7,836 nt of DNA from an uncultured Coriobacteriales bacterium (GCA_903789505.1 CAIFEU010000124.1:1-7836); one strand, 5' to 3'. Positions 1 to 7,836 are shown, counted from the first letter of the stretch. Notes: generated by a model from the sequence alone, not told the origin. Numbers and translations are program-made.

Positions 1-462
1 GGGCAGCCGGCGACGGTCCCGCGCGCGTCGCCGCAGGTCGGCGGGCCGCCCCACGTACGGGGGCTCGCGGAAGGGCCCCGAGGGGGCGTCCCCAACCCGG
101 CCTTGCCGCCAGAAGTCGGCATCCCGCCGGCAAAGCCCGCGCCCTTGTGCCCCCGCGCGCCCCCGCCGCGCCCCCGCTGTGCCCGCCCCCCGTGCTCTCG
201 CACGTCCCTCGCGTGCCCCCGCCCGCGCGCACCCTGTATTTCCTGCCAAGAGTCGGCGCATCGCCGGCGGGCCGCTCGCCGAGCCCTCCGCGCGCGCTAA
301 CGTATCTCGCACGCGGCGGCGTCGCGCGCCTCGCCCGGTTGCGGGGCATGCCCGCCGGCGCCTGCGGGGCGGGAGCGCGCCCAGGGGTTTGCGCCCAGGT
401 GACTGCGCGCGCCCCGGCGGAGGGGCCCACGCGCCCCCGCGCGCCGCGAAGACTCGGGTGGC
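1..462. other. Non-coding or unresolved GC-rich stretch upstream of the UvrA paralogue
   Basis: All three forward frames stay open for long stretches from the window edge, but the translations are Arg/Pro/Ala-rich and look like shadow reading of GC-rich DNA. None shows a recognisable domain, a membrane segment or a good ribosome binding site. One frame reading in from the left edge stops with TAA at 298-300, so the tail of an upstream gene cannot be excluded. I see no tRNA-like fold and no convincing -35/-10 pair. A short direct repeat near 377-399 is listed separately. Confidence 0.5.
377..399. repeat. Short direct repeat GCGCCCAGG x2 upstream of the UvrA paralogue
   Basis: GCGCCCAGG occurs at 377-385 and again at 391-399, separated by GGTTT, giving a 14-bp period. 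It lies 75 bases before the ATG of the UvrA-like gene, where an operator or leader element would be expected. Chance recurrence is plausible in such GC-rich sequence, so a regulatory role is only a possibility. Confidence 0.3.
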
Positions 463-469
463 AGGGAGG
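463..469 (+). promoter_or_regulatory. Ribosome binding site of the UvrA paralogue
   Basis: AGGGAGG lies five bases before the ATG at 475 and eleven bases before a second in-frame ATG at 481. The spacing slightly favours 475 but does not exclude 481. The difference is only two residues. Confidence 0.7.
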
Positions 470-474
470 CCGCT

Positions 475-2970
<2,496 letters not shown>

Positions 2971-2982
2971 GGGAGCCTCCGC

Positions 2983-3016
2983 CTGGGCTGCGCCCGGTCA
3001 GGTTGGGCGAGCCCAG
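2983..3016 (+). terminator. Candidate terminator hairpin after the UvrA paralogue
   Basis: CTGGGCT, one bulged G, then CGCCC (2983-2995) pairs with GGGCGAGCCCAG (3005-3016) around a nine-base loop, giving twelve G/C-rich base pairs. It begins 12 bases after the stop codon. No T-tract follows, so termination would be of a weak intrinsic or factor-assisted kind. It lies between convergent genes and could also act on transcripts arriving from the minus-strand gene. Confidence 0.6.
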
Positions 3017-3019
3017 TCG

Positions 3020-3095
3020 GGTCAGCCTCGCGCCTGGCGCTGCGCCTGAACCCGCGCGTTCCGCCGCTCCCACCCCCCGCGCTCGGTCAGCCTCG
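3020..3095. repeat. Direct repeat GGTCAGCCTCG x2 in the convergent gap
   Basis: GGTCAGCCTCG occurs exactly at 3020-3030 and 3085-3095, and the match continues for four more bases with one mismatch (CGCC against TGCC). The copies start 65 bases apart in the non-coding gap between the convergent UvrA-like and NifU-like genes. No function can be assigned. Confidence 0.4.
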
Positions 3096-3103
3096 TGCCC
3101 CCG

Positions 3104-3832
3104 TCACGCCCGCGCGGTCGCGGCCTCCGCCTTGGGCGCGGGCGTGGCGCCGGGCGTCGCCTTCGCGGCATTGGCGGCCTTGGCCGCCTTGGCGCGGGCG
3201 ACCAGCAGCTCGGCGCGCGTCTCGCGCAGGGAGCACTTGATGCACATCAGGCATCCGCGCGAGAAGCTGTCGCAGGGGCAGAGCTCGTCGAGCCGGGCGA
3301 GGTCGGCGCCGGCGCGGTAGTGGTAGTCGCCCACCGCCGCGCGCACCGCCTCCGCGGCGATGAGCGGCCCCATCGCCCCGCCGCGCGGCAGCTCGCCGCC
3401 GAGCTCCTCGTGGATGCGCGCGTCGGTGACCTGCGCGAGCGCCTCGGGCAGGGTCAGCCCCTCGCACAGCGTCGCGGCCACGGACGCGGAGGCGATCGTG
3501 CCGAGCGAGCCGCGCGCGCGGAAGGTCGCGTGGGTGATGCGCCCGGACGCGTCGTCCACCTTCATGAAGATCTGGCACGAGTTCTCGCCGCGCTTGGAGC
3601 GGCCGGCCATGCCGATTGCGCTCGCGTCCTCGATCCGGCCGGCGTTGGAGTAGCCCGCCGCGATGTCGACCGCGCGCTGCGGGTAGCCCGCCACGCCCTT
3701 CTCCACCTCGGTCTGGTACACGTCGTCGGTGCGGATGACGGCGCGCGTCGCGGGGTCAACAGCCAGGTTGCGCACCCCGTCCTCGACGACGACCGCCTCG
3801 TACCCGCCGCTGTCCTTAATGTGCTGCTCCAT
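3104..3832 (-). CDS. IscU/NifU-like Fe-S scaffold homologue with altered cysteines and a C-terminal Cys cluster
   Basis: This 242-residue protein contains a NifU N-terminal (IscU-type) fold. GYSNAGRIED (60-69) corresponds to the NPRNVG-like region. GENSCQIFMKV (83-93) matches the strand carrying the first scaffold cysteine, C86. GSLGTIASASV (108-118) matches the family's GCGSAIASSS loop, and AAEAVRAAVGDY (159-170) matches the last helix. IscU binds its cluster with three cysteines. Here only the first is kept: the second is Ser109 and the third site reads Ala-Met-Gly (153-155). About 60 extra N-terminal residues precede the fold. After it comes C-x-C-x6-C-x2-C-x2-C (C185, C187, C194, C197, C200), then an Ala/Lys/Pro-rich tail (209-242). 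The ATG at 3832 was chosen because GAGGGA sits six bases upstream. A GTG at 3898 in the same frame would add 22 residues but lacks a properly spaced ribosome site. The role is probably Fe-S cluster assembly, delivery or binding; a true scaffold function is doubtful. Confidence 0.8.
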   Translation of the reverse strand: MEQHIKDSGGYEAVVVEDGVRNLAVDPATRAVIRTDDVYQTEVEKGVAGYPQRAVDIAAGYSNAGRIEDASAIGMAGRSKRGENSCQIFMKVDDASGRITHATFRARGSLGTIASASVAATLCEGLTLPEALAQVTDARIHEELGGELPRGGAMGPLIAAEAVRAAVGDYHYRAGADLARLDELCPCDSFSRGCLMCIKCSLRETRAELLVARAKAAKAANAAKATPGATPAPKAEAATARA

Positions 3833-3838
3833 GGGTCG

Positions 3839-3844
3839 TCCCTC
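3839..3844 (-). promoter_or_regulatory. Ribosome binding site that fixes the NifU-like start
   Basis: Read on the minus strand, GAGGGA (within GGGAGAGGGA, 3839-3848) lies six bases before the ATG at 3832. It decides the start against the upstream in-frame GTG at 3898, where a purine-rich run directly abuts the start codon. Confidence 0.65.
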
Positions 3845-3917
3845 TCCCGTTATGTCTCGTTCGTCTCCGGTGCCCGCAGCGTGGCTCCGTGCGGACACCT
3901 CCCGCCGTATCGTCTCG

Positions 3918-3969
3918 CCGCGCCCTACCGGACCCTGCCGTGCTCGCGCCTTACCGAGCCCTACCGTGC
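3918..3969. repeat. Diverged 26-bp tandem repeat upstream of the NifU-like gene
   Basis: On the minus strand two adjacent 26-base copies, 3969-3944 and 3943-3918, both begin GCACGG. They agree at 21 of 26 positions, and all five differences are transitions. Inside is a shorter motif, CGGYARG on the minus strand, whose copies occupy 3969-3975, 3960-3966, 3950-3956, 3934-3940 and 3924-3930, spaced mostly 9-10 bases apart with one 16-base step. The array lies between the stop of the 504-residue gene and the start of the NifU-like gene, ending about 85 bases upstream of the latter. It could be a regulator-binding array or a decaying simple repeat. Confidence 0.55.
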
Positions 3970-3992
3970 CTGCCGAGCCCCGCCGCGCGTCC

Positions 3993-5507
3993 CTAGACGC
4001 TCATGAACCGCTCGACGGAGTAGAACTCGGCGAGCGACTTGGCCAGGCGGCCGTGCATGAACTTGGTCGAGTAGTAGTAGACGTCGCCGTTGGACGCCTC
4101 GCATTGGCGCAGGTCGGCGTACTCGGGCGTCTGTGTCGCTCTCTCGAACGCCTCCCTGATGCGCTCGTCGGTCATCCTGAACGGGGCGTTGCGCAGCGAG
4201 GACGCCAGCAGGGGGCGCGGGTAGATGCGGCACTCGTCGCGCACGTTCTCCACCAGGGTGCGCACGTCGTCCCCCGCCTGGGCCTCCAGCGACCACTTGG
4301 CGTAGTTGTCGCTCATGCGCAGGTTGGAGTACAGGAACGTGCCCTGCTCGTTGTCGACGACCACGATGTCGTCGCACTCGAGGCGGTCGTGCACGGTCTG
4401 CAGGGCCTTGGGCTCGACGAGCTGCTGCCCCTGCGCCGCGGCATCGGCGGCGCTTGCGGTCGCGGGTCCTGCGCCGGCGTCGGCGGCATCCGGTCCGGGC
4501 GCCGCGCCCGGGGCGCCGGGCGTGCTGGGAGATGCGGGCGCCACTGAGGCGCCGGTGTCGGCCCCCGAGGGCGCGCTTGCACCCTCGGGGGCCTCGCCCG
4601 TCCCCGTGCCAGCCGCCCGCGCACCGTCCGCGCGACCCGCCATCGGCGCCTCGTGCGAGCCCTCATGCGCCGGCGCGCAGCTTGCGGGCGCCGCCGGGGC
4701 ACCGTCGGTCGAGCCCGTGCCCGCCGTGCCGGCGTCGTCCTCCGGGTCACCCTCGTCCGCGCGTCCCCCGGGGCCGACGACCACGCCGCTCGCCCCGTCG
4801 TCCGGCGTCGCACCCGCGTCGGCAGCCTCGGCGACGTCGGCAACACCGTCGGCGCCGTCTGCCGTCGCGCCGTCCCCCGCGCCCTGCGCCTCGTCGTCCG
4901 CCGGCGCCGGGATGCCCGAGCCCTCGAAGCCCTGGCCCTCCTGGGCGGCGGAGATGGAGTCCATCACGAACACGGCGAACTCGTCGGCCGACATGTGCTC
5001 GGGCACCATGCCCTGCTCGTCCCAGCGTGCGGGCTGCACGAGCGCGCCCTTCGACGACTGGATCCTGACGTCGCGCACGACCCTGTCGACCGCCTCGCGC
5101 TCGCGGACGAGCTGGGCCTCCGCCGCGGTCATCGGCCGCTCGCGAGGTTCGTCCTGTCCCTTGTCACCCGCGCGCCGGCGACGTCCCCCGACGGTCTCGA
5201 TGAAGTCGCCGGAGACCTCCTCGGACTGCCGCAGCATCTTCGCCAGGAACATCTCCATGTCGGAGGGCTGCCCCTGCGCGCCAATCCCCTGCGCGTCCGG
5301 CGCCTGCATGCCTGGCGCCTGCGCCCCGCCTTCCTCCGCCGGGGCGCCTCCCATCGCCGTCGCTGTCTCGCTCGGGTCGGGGGTGGCCGACGCCTCACCC
5401 GCGTCCTGCCGCCCGCGAGCCGCCTGCCGCGCGTCCCGCGCCGCGAGCGCGTCCTGCGCGGCGTCCCGTGCGCCGGGCGCGGGCGCCGTCCTTTCCGGTT
5501 CGTCCAT
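3993..5507 (-). CDS. Unrecognised 504-residue protein: two modules joined by a low-complexity linker
   Basis: I do not recognise this protein. Residues 1-80 are Ala/Gln/Gly/Asp-rich and probably disordered. Residues 82-193 look like a mostly helical folded module, with charged helices around 126-148 and 173-190 and a basic GGRRRR patch at 107-112. Residues 196-360 are almost entirely Ala, Gly, Pro, Asp, Ser and Thr, consistent with a flexible acidic linker. Residues 361-504 look like an alpha/beta module with hydrophobic strands (IVVV at 381-384, FLY at 391-393), conserved-looking aromatics (YYYS at 477-480) and a helical end. There is no signal peptide or membrane segment, so it is probably cytoplasmic. 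The ATG at 5507 has GAGGGGG four bases upstream, and the stop is TAG at 3993-3995. It is transcribed divergently from the membrane LuxR-type regulator and precedes the NifU-like gene on the same strand across 160 bases. No function is proposed. Confidence 0.75.
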   Translation of the reverse strand: MDEPERTAPAPGARDAAQDALAARDARQAARGRQDAGEASATPDPSETATAMGGAPAEEGGAQAPGMQAPDAQGIGAQGQPSDMEMFLAKMLRQSEEVSGDFIETVGGRRRRAGDKGQDEPRERPMTAAEAQLVREREAVDRVVRDVRIQSSKGALVQPARWDEQGMVPEHMSADEFAVFVMDSISAAQEGQGFEGSGIPAPADDEAQGAGDGATADGADGVADVAEAADAGATPDDGASGVVVGPGGRADEGDPEDDAGTAGTGSTDGAPAAPASCAPAHEGSHEAPMAGRADGARAAGTGTGEAPEGASAPSGADTGASVAPASPSTPGAPGAAPGPDAADAGAGPATASAADAAAQGQQLVEPKALQTVHDRLECDDIVVVDNEQGTFLYSNLRMSDNYAKWSLEAQAGDDVRTLVENVRDECRIYPRPLLASSLRNAPFRMTDERIREAFERATQTPEYADLRQCEASNGDVYYYSTKFMHGRLAKSLAEFYSVERFMSV

Positions 5508-5511
5508 GATT

Positions 5512-5518
5512 CCCCCTC
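5512..5518 (-). promoter_or_regulatory. Ribosome binding site of the 504-residue protein
   Basis: On the minus strand GAGGGGG (5518-5512) ends four bases before the ATG at 5507. It is the only good ribosome site near the beginning of this frame and supports the chosen start. Confidence 0.55.
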
Positions 5519-5588
5519 ACACGCGCCCGCCGTCCCCTTCGTCGTCGCGGCGGGCGCCTTCGTCTGGGCACAGTATCGCACCCGCCGC

Positions 5589-5603
5589 GGGGACGCCGTC
5601 CCC
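5589..5603. promoter_or_regulatory. Perfect inverted repeat GGGGAC-GCC-GTCCCC, candidate operator
   Basis: Six-base perfect arms flank a three-base centre. It lies 81 bases upstream of the start codon of the 504-residue gene, inside the divergent intergenic region. Its size and symmetry fit a dimeric DNA-binding protein; a transcript hairpin is unlikely with only three loop bases. Function is inferred from position alone. Confidence 0.35.
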
Positions 5604-5671
5604 TCTATCAGGTAACGAGGGACGTCGTCGCAGGTAGTAGGGTATGGGCGTGGGGACGGGAGGCGAAGGGG

Positions 5672-5699
5672 AGGATAGGCCGGGGAAAGGCTTTTCCAA
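5672..5699 (-). promoter_or_regulatory. Candidate minus-strand promoter for the 504-residue gene
   Basis: Read on the minus strand, TTGGAA (5699-5694) and TATCCT (5677-5672) are separated by 16 bases and resemble a housekeeping -35/-10 pair. They sit in the only AT-richer patch of this intergenic region. The untranslated leader would be about 155-160 bases and would include the 5589-5603 inverted repeat. The assignment is by eye. Confidence 0.35.
5684..5697. promoter_or_regulatory. Inverted repeat GGAAA-N4-TTTCC overlapping the candidate promoter
   Basis: GGAAA (5684-5688) and TTTCC (5693-5697) are perfect inverted arms around GGCT. The element overlaps the proposed -35 hexamer of the minus-strand promoter, which is where a repressor or activator site would sit. 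It is short, and coincidence is possible. Confidence 0.3.
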
Positions 5700-5703
5700 C
5701 TGG

Positions 5704-5710
5704 TAATAAT
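5704..5710 (+). promoter_or_regulatory. Candidate -10 element (TAATAAT) for the LuxR-type regulator
   Basis: TAATAAT is conspicuous in this GC-rich sequence and resembles a -10 box facing the regulator gene. No good -35 hexamer lies 16-18 bases upstream, so the promoter would be weak or activator-dependent. The resulting leader before the GTG start would be roughly 210 bases. Confidence 0.25.
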
Positions 5711-5763
5711 CGTGGAATCGTCCGCACATGGCGGTTTGGTACAGACTGGATGGGGCCCGATGT

Positions 5764-5773
5764 CACAATTGTG
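5764..5773. promoter_or_regulatory. Perfect palindrome CACAATTGTG, candidate operator
   Basis: A ten-base perfect palindrome with an AATT core sits in very GC-rich DNA, downstream of the candidate -10 box and 152 bases upstream of the GTG start of the membrane regulator. It may be an autoregulatory or other transcription-factor site. The binding protein is unknown. Confidence 0.4.
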
Positions 5774-5913
5774 CCCGCTGCACTTGGCGTCGGGAGACGC
5801 GCCACGCCAGGGAGCCGCGGCCTCGACCGCGTCCGAGGGCCTGCTGCGCGGACGCTCGGGCGGGGGAAGGCGAGGCCAGCGCCGACGAGCCGGGGGCAGT
5901 CGGCCGCGACAGG
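5774..5913 (+). other. Probable untranslated leader of the LuxR-type regulator
   Basis: The regulator's reading frame stays open here back to an ATG at 5728, but the translation is Arg/Cys/Pro-rich, unlike the protein proper. The ATG has no ribosome binding site. Together with 5508-5773, this stretch makes up the 418-base gap between the two divergent genes. I see no RNA gene or further gene in it. Confidence 0.5.
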
Positions 5914-5918
5914 GGAGG
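5914..5918 (+). promoter_or_regulatory. Ribosome binding site that fixes the GTG start of the LuxR-type regulator
   Basis: GGAGG, inside AGGGGAGGGGGA (5911-5922), lies seven bases before the GTG at 5926. This is the strongest ribosome site near the 5' end of the frame and argues against the ATG at 5728. Confidence 0.65.
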
Positions 5919-5925
5919 GGGACCT

Positions 5926-7707
5926 GTGTCTGGGAGGGACATCGCCGCGCCCTCGCGCGCCGGGGTGGGGGTCGCGGGCGCCGAGGTGCTCGGGGCGGAC
6001 GATTCCGGCGAGCTGCCGCGTGAGGAGGGACGGGCGCAGCGCTTCGAGCACGAGCCGCTGGTCCTCGGCGCGCGTGCGGCGTGCGCCGTTCTCGCCCCTT
6101 CGATCCTCGGCCTCGCGCTGTCGCGCGTGGGGCGCATCGTCCTGAGTTACGGGGGCTACCGCTCCAGCGACCTGGGGCTGACGACCGACGGCGCCACGCT
6201 GATCGCCATCATCATCCTGGTGGTTCCGATGGTGATGCTGGCACGTCCGGGCAGGTACGTGGGGCGCCACGTGGCCTGGCGCATCTGCCTCGCGAGCGTC
6301 GTCCTGCAGTCGGCGATGCTGCTCGCCGTCGCGGGGGCGGGCGTGGCGGGCTTTGACTTCGGTGCGCCGGGCAGGATGGCCATCAGCGCGGTTTCGGAGT
6401 TCTGCTTCGCGGGGTCGACGTTCTTCTGGCTGCGCCACGCGCGCGGCACCGACGGCAAGGTCGCTGCGCTGTTCGTGATGCTCGCAATGGCGGTGAGCGA
6501 GGTGCTGATCTGCGCCCTCGCTTTCCTCCCGACGGTGGTCAGCCAGGTCATCGCGGGCGCGCTGTGCCTGGGCCAGCTGCCGTGCGTGCGCGCCTCCCGC
6601 TCGCGCGCGCCGATCTTCAGCATCCGCATCGCGGGCTCCGACAACCAGTTCTTCGACAGCTCGCTTCGCTCGCCCGGCGCGGCACGGGGCACGTCCAAGC
6701 TGATCACGATGGCCATCGGCATCACGATCATGGGGTTTGCCGTCGGCATCCTGCGCGGCTTCCCGCTGGGAGGGGTCATCGAGTTCCACCCCCAGACCAG
6801 GCTGCTGTACAGCGCCATCACGATCGGCGTGTGCTGCCTGATGTGCCTGGCGGTGCGCCGCGGCCACGCCGACGCGATGACGACGGGCATCTGGGCCGTG
6901 ATGCTCAACCTGGGGGCGGCCGCCCTGGTGCTCTCGGCGGCGTTCCCCGGGCACCTCGACGTCGGCCTGGCGTGCACCAACGCGCTCAACGCGCTGATGA
7001 TCGCCCTGTGCTGGTACACCTGCATCGCGTTCAGTGGTGCGGGCGCCTACGACGCGTACTTCTACTGCATCTTCATCATGTCGTCCTACCTCGCGCCGCG
7101 CGCGCTGACCAGGACGCTGCTGCTGACCGTCCCCGTCTCGGCGACGATGCTCAACATGGCGTTCGCCGTGACGGGATTCCTGCTGCTGCTGTGCGCGGAG
7201 TGCGTGTTCATCTGCTTCATGTACGGTGGTCTGCCGGGGTTCGAGCGCGCGGCGCGGGTCGCGCGGGGGCGGGGAGCGGGCTCCGTCGCGCTCGAGGGCG
7301 CCGCGTCGGCGTCGGCGGTCGCCTCGGCGCCCGCGGGGATGTCGGCGGGGGCCGGCGACGTGTGGGGCGCGCGGGGTGCGGGCGACGCCGACGGAGCGTC
7401 GCGGCGCACGCCCAGGTCGCCGCTGTCGCGGATGCTGGGCATCAGCGAGGACATCACGCCGGTGGAGCTCAGCGAGCTCTCGCTGCGGCAACTGGTGGGG
7501 GAGCTCGCGCGCACCTTCAAGCTCTCGGGGAGCGAGGAGGAGGTCATGCTGCTGTACGTGCAGGGTGCCACGCAGGCGCGCATCGCCGAGCAGCTGGGCA
7601 TCTCCGCCAACACCGCCCACGCCCACATCAAGCACATCTACGCCAAGTGCAACCTGCACTCCCGCCAGGAGCTGCTCGACCTCATGTACTCGCTCGAGAA
7701 GTACTGA
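5926..7707 (+). CDS. Membrane-anchored LuxR-type transcriptional regulator
   Basis: This 593-residue protein, with GTG start, has a polytopic N-terminal region and a C-terminal LuxR-type DNA-binding domain. After a cytoplasmic-looking N-terminus (1-44), about 12 hydrophobic segments are visible, near 45-65, 89-106, 117-139, 151-169, 178-201, 203-220, 258-278, 292-310, 319-340, 346-370, 375-400 and 405-432. An even number would leave the C-terminus in the cytoplasm. A Gly/Ala/Arg-rich linker (436-504) leads to the helix-turn-helix (about 515-587), with SEEEVMLLYVQG (536-547), IAEQLGIS (553-560), recognition helix TAHAHIKHIYAKC (563-575) and the closing HSRQELLDLM (578-587). No receiver domain or phosphoacceptor region is present, so the membrane part is presumably the sensor. 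This architecture is common in Coriobacteriia; ligands are generally unknown. The alternative ATG at 5728 would add 66 unlikely residues. It is divergent from the 504-residue gene, a natural candidate target. Confidence 0.9.
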   Translation: MSGRDIAAPSRAGVGVAGAEVLGADDSGELPREEGRAQRFEHEPLVLGARAACAVLAPSILGLALSRVGRIVLSYGGYRSSDLGLTTDGATLIAIIILVVPMVMLARPGRYVGRHVAWRICLASVVLQSAMLLAVAGAGVAGFDFGAPGRMAISAVSEFCFAGSTFFWLRHARGTDGKVAALFVMLAMAVSEVLICALAFLPTVVSQVIAGALCLGQLPCVRASRSRAPIFSIRIAGSDNQFFDSSLRSPGAARGTSKLITMAIGITIMGFAVGILRGFPLGGVIEFHPQTRLLYSAITIGVCCLMCLAVRRGHADAMTTGIWAVMLNLGAAALVLSAAFPGHLDVGLACTNALNALMIALCWYTCIAFSGAGAYDAYFYCIFIMSSYLAPRALTRTLLLTVPVSATMLNMAFAVTGFLLLLCAECVFICFMYGGLPGFERAARVARGRGAGSVALEGAASASAVASAPAGMSAGAGDVWGARGAGDADGASRRTPRSPLSRMLGISEDITPVELSELSLRQLVGELARTFKLSGSEEEVMLLYVQGATQARIAEQLGISANTAHAHIKHIYAKCNLHSRQELLDLMYSLEKY

Positions 7708-7732
7708 GAGCGATCGGCGTCGGGCCGAGCTC
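7708..7732 (+). terminator. Candidate terminator hairpin directly after the LuxR-type gene
   Basis: GAGC, a GA bulge and TCGGC (7708-7718) pair with GCCGAGCTC (7724-7732) around a five-base loop, giving nine base pairs. The stem starts immediately after the TGA stop. No T-tract follows, so strength is uncertain. Confidence 0.45.
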
Positions 7733-7736
7733 GCGC

Positions 7737-7836
7737 GGGCTGCGTGCGCCGCGGCGGGGCGGGCCGGAGAGGGCTGCGTGCGCGCCGGACGGGCGTGGGC
7801 GTGCCGGGTGGGCGCGCGCCGGACGGGGTGCGCGCG
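7737..7836. repeat. Degenerate 34-bp tandem repeat running off the right edge
   Basis: GGGCTGCGTGCGC occurs at 7737-7749 and 7771-7783. GCGCGCCGGACGGG occurs at 7780-7793 and 7814-7827. Both pairs are offset by exactly 34 bases, which indicates about three diverged tandem units of 34 bases, the last cut by the window edge. The shared parts differ between unit pairs 1-2 and 2-3, so the units have drifted. The sequence is non-coding as far as visible. Confidence 0.5.

Noticed and set aside
103..300. 65-codon plus-strand frame near the left edge
   Set aside because: The Arg/Pro/Cys-rich translation has no recognisable features or ribosome site. It could only be the tail of an off-window gene, which cannot be tested here.
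3036..3046. Inverted repeat GGCGC-T-GCGCC in the convergent gap
   Set aside because: The one-base centre is too small for a hairpin loop, and such G/C palindromes are common in this composition.
3833..3898. 22-residue N-terminal extension of the NifU-like protein from a GTG at 3898
   Set aside because: It would translate through the good ribosome site at 3839-3844, and the GTG has no properly spaced site of its own.
3918..3975. Possible CRISPR-like array from the repeated CCTRCCG motif
   Set aside because: The repeats are only about seven bases and spaced 9-16 bases, with no spacer structure and no cas genes nearby.
4306..5637. 443-codon plus-strand open frame
   Set aside because: It is antisense to the 504-residue gene. 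Its Ala/Ser/Pro composition mirrors the linker codons, and it lacks a ribosome site. The minus frame has plausible folded modules and a good start.
5517..5729. Minus-strand 70-codon frame beginning MCGRF, as SRAP/YedK (HMCES-type) proteins do
   Set aside because: No other SRAP motif follows, it is far too short, it lacks a ribosome site and it covers the promoter region. The MCGRF match is taken as chance.
5608..7659. 683-codon open frame on the minus strand
   Set aside because: It is antisense to the membrane LuxR-type gene. The translation is Arg/His/Gln/Ala-rich with no domain, whereas the plus-strand frame gives clear membrane helices and an HTH.

Overview
The window is very GC-rich (by eye around 70%), with strong G/C bias at third codon positions and therefore long meaningless open frames on both strands. 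The best taxonomic hint is the last gene, a polytopic membrane protein ending in a LuxR-type helix-turn-helix. This architecture is greatly expanded in Coriobacteriia such as Eggerthella, Slackia and Gordonibacter. The UvrA-like and NifU-like genes fit that origin. A high-GC member of the Coriobacteriia is my inference; no rRNA or other marker gene is present to confirm it.

Layout: (1) 1-474 holds no gene I can support, apart from a short direct repeat and a ribosome binding site at its end. (2) 475-2970 (+) encodes a short UvrA paralogue with two ABC ATPase halves and no room for a UvrB-binding domain. (3) 2971-3103 is a convergent gap with a strong hairpin. (4) 3104-3832 (-) encodes an IscU/NifU-like protein that lacks two of the three usual cluster-ligand cysteines but carries a separate five-cysteine motif near its C-terminus. 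(5) 3833-3992 holds a diverged 26-bp tandem repeat. (6) 3993-5507 (-) encodes a 504-residue protein I do not recognise: two plausible folded modules joined by a long Ala/Gly/Pro/Asp-rich linker. (7) 5508-5925 is a divergent control region containing three inverted repeats and candidate promoter elements. (8) 5926-7707 (+) encodes the membrane-bound LuxR-type regulator. (9) 7708-7836 holds a hairpin and a degenerate 34-bp repeat that runs off the window.

How they fit together: the two minus-strand genes could be one transcription unit, but the 160-bp gap with its repeat suggests the NifU-like gene may have its own control. The unknown 504-residue gene and the membrane regulator are divergently transcribed, so the regulator may control that gene, itself, or both. 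The UvrA paralogue converges on the others and looks independent. No mobile element, CRISPR array, tRNA or rRNA was seen. The most interesting points are the relocated cysteines of the NifU-like protein, the unknown two-module protein, and the repeats in the non-coding gaps.
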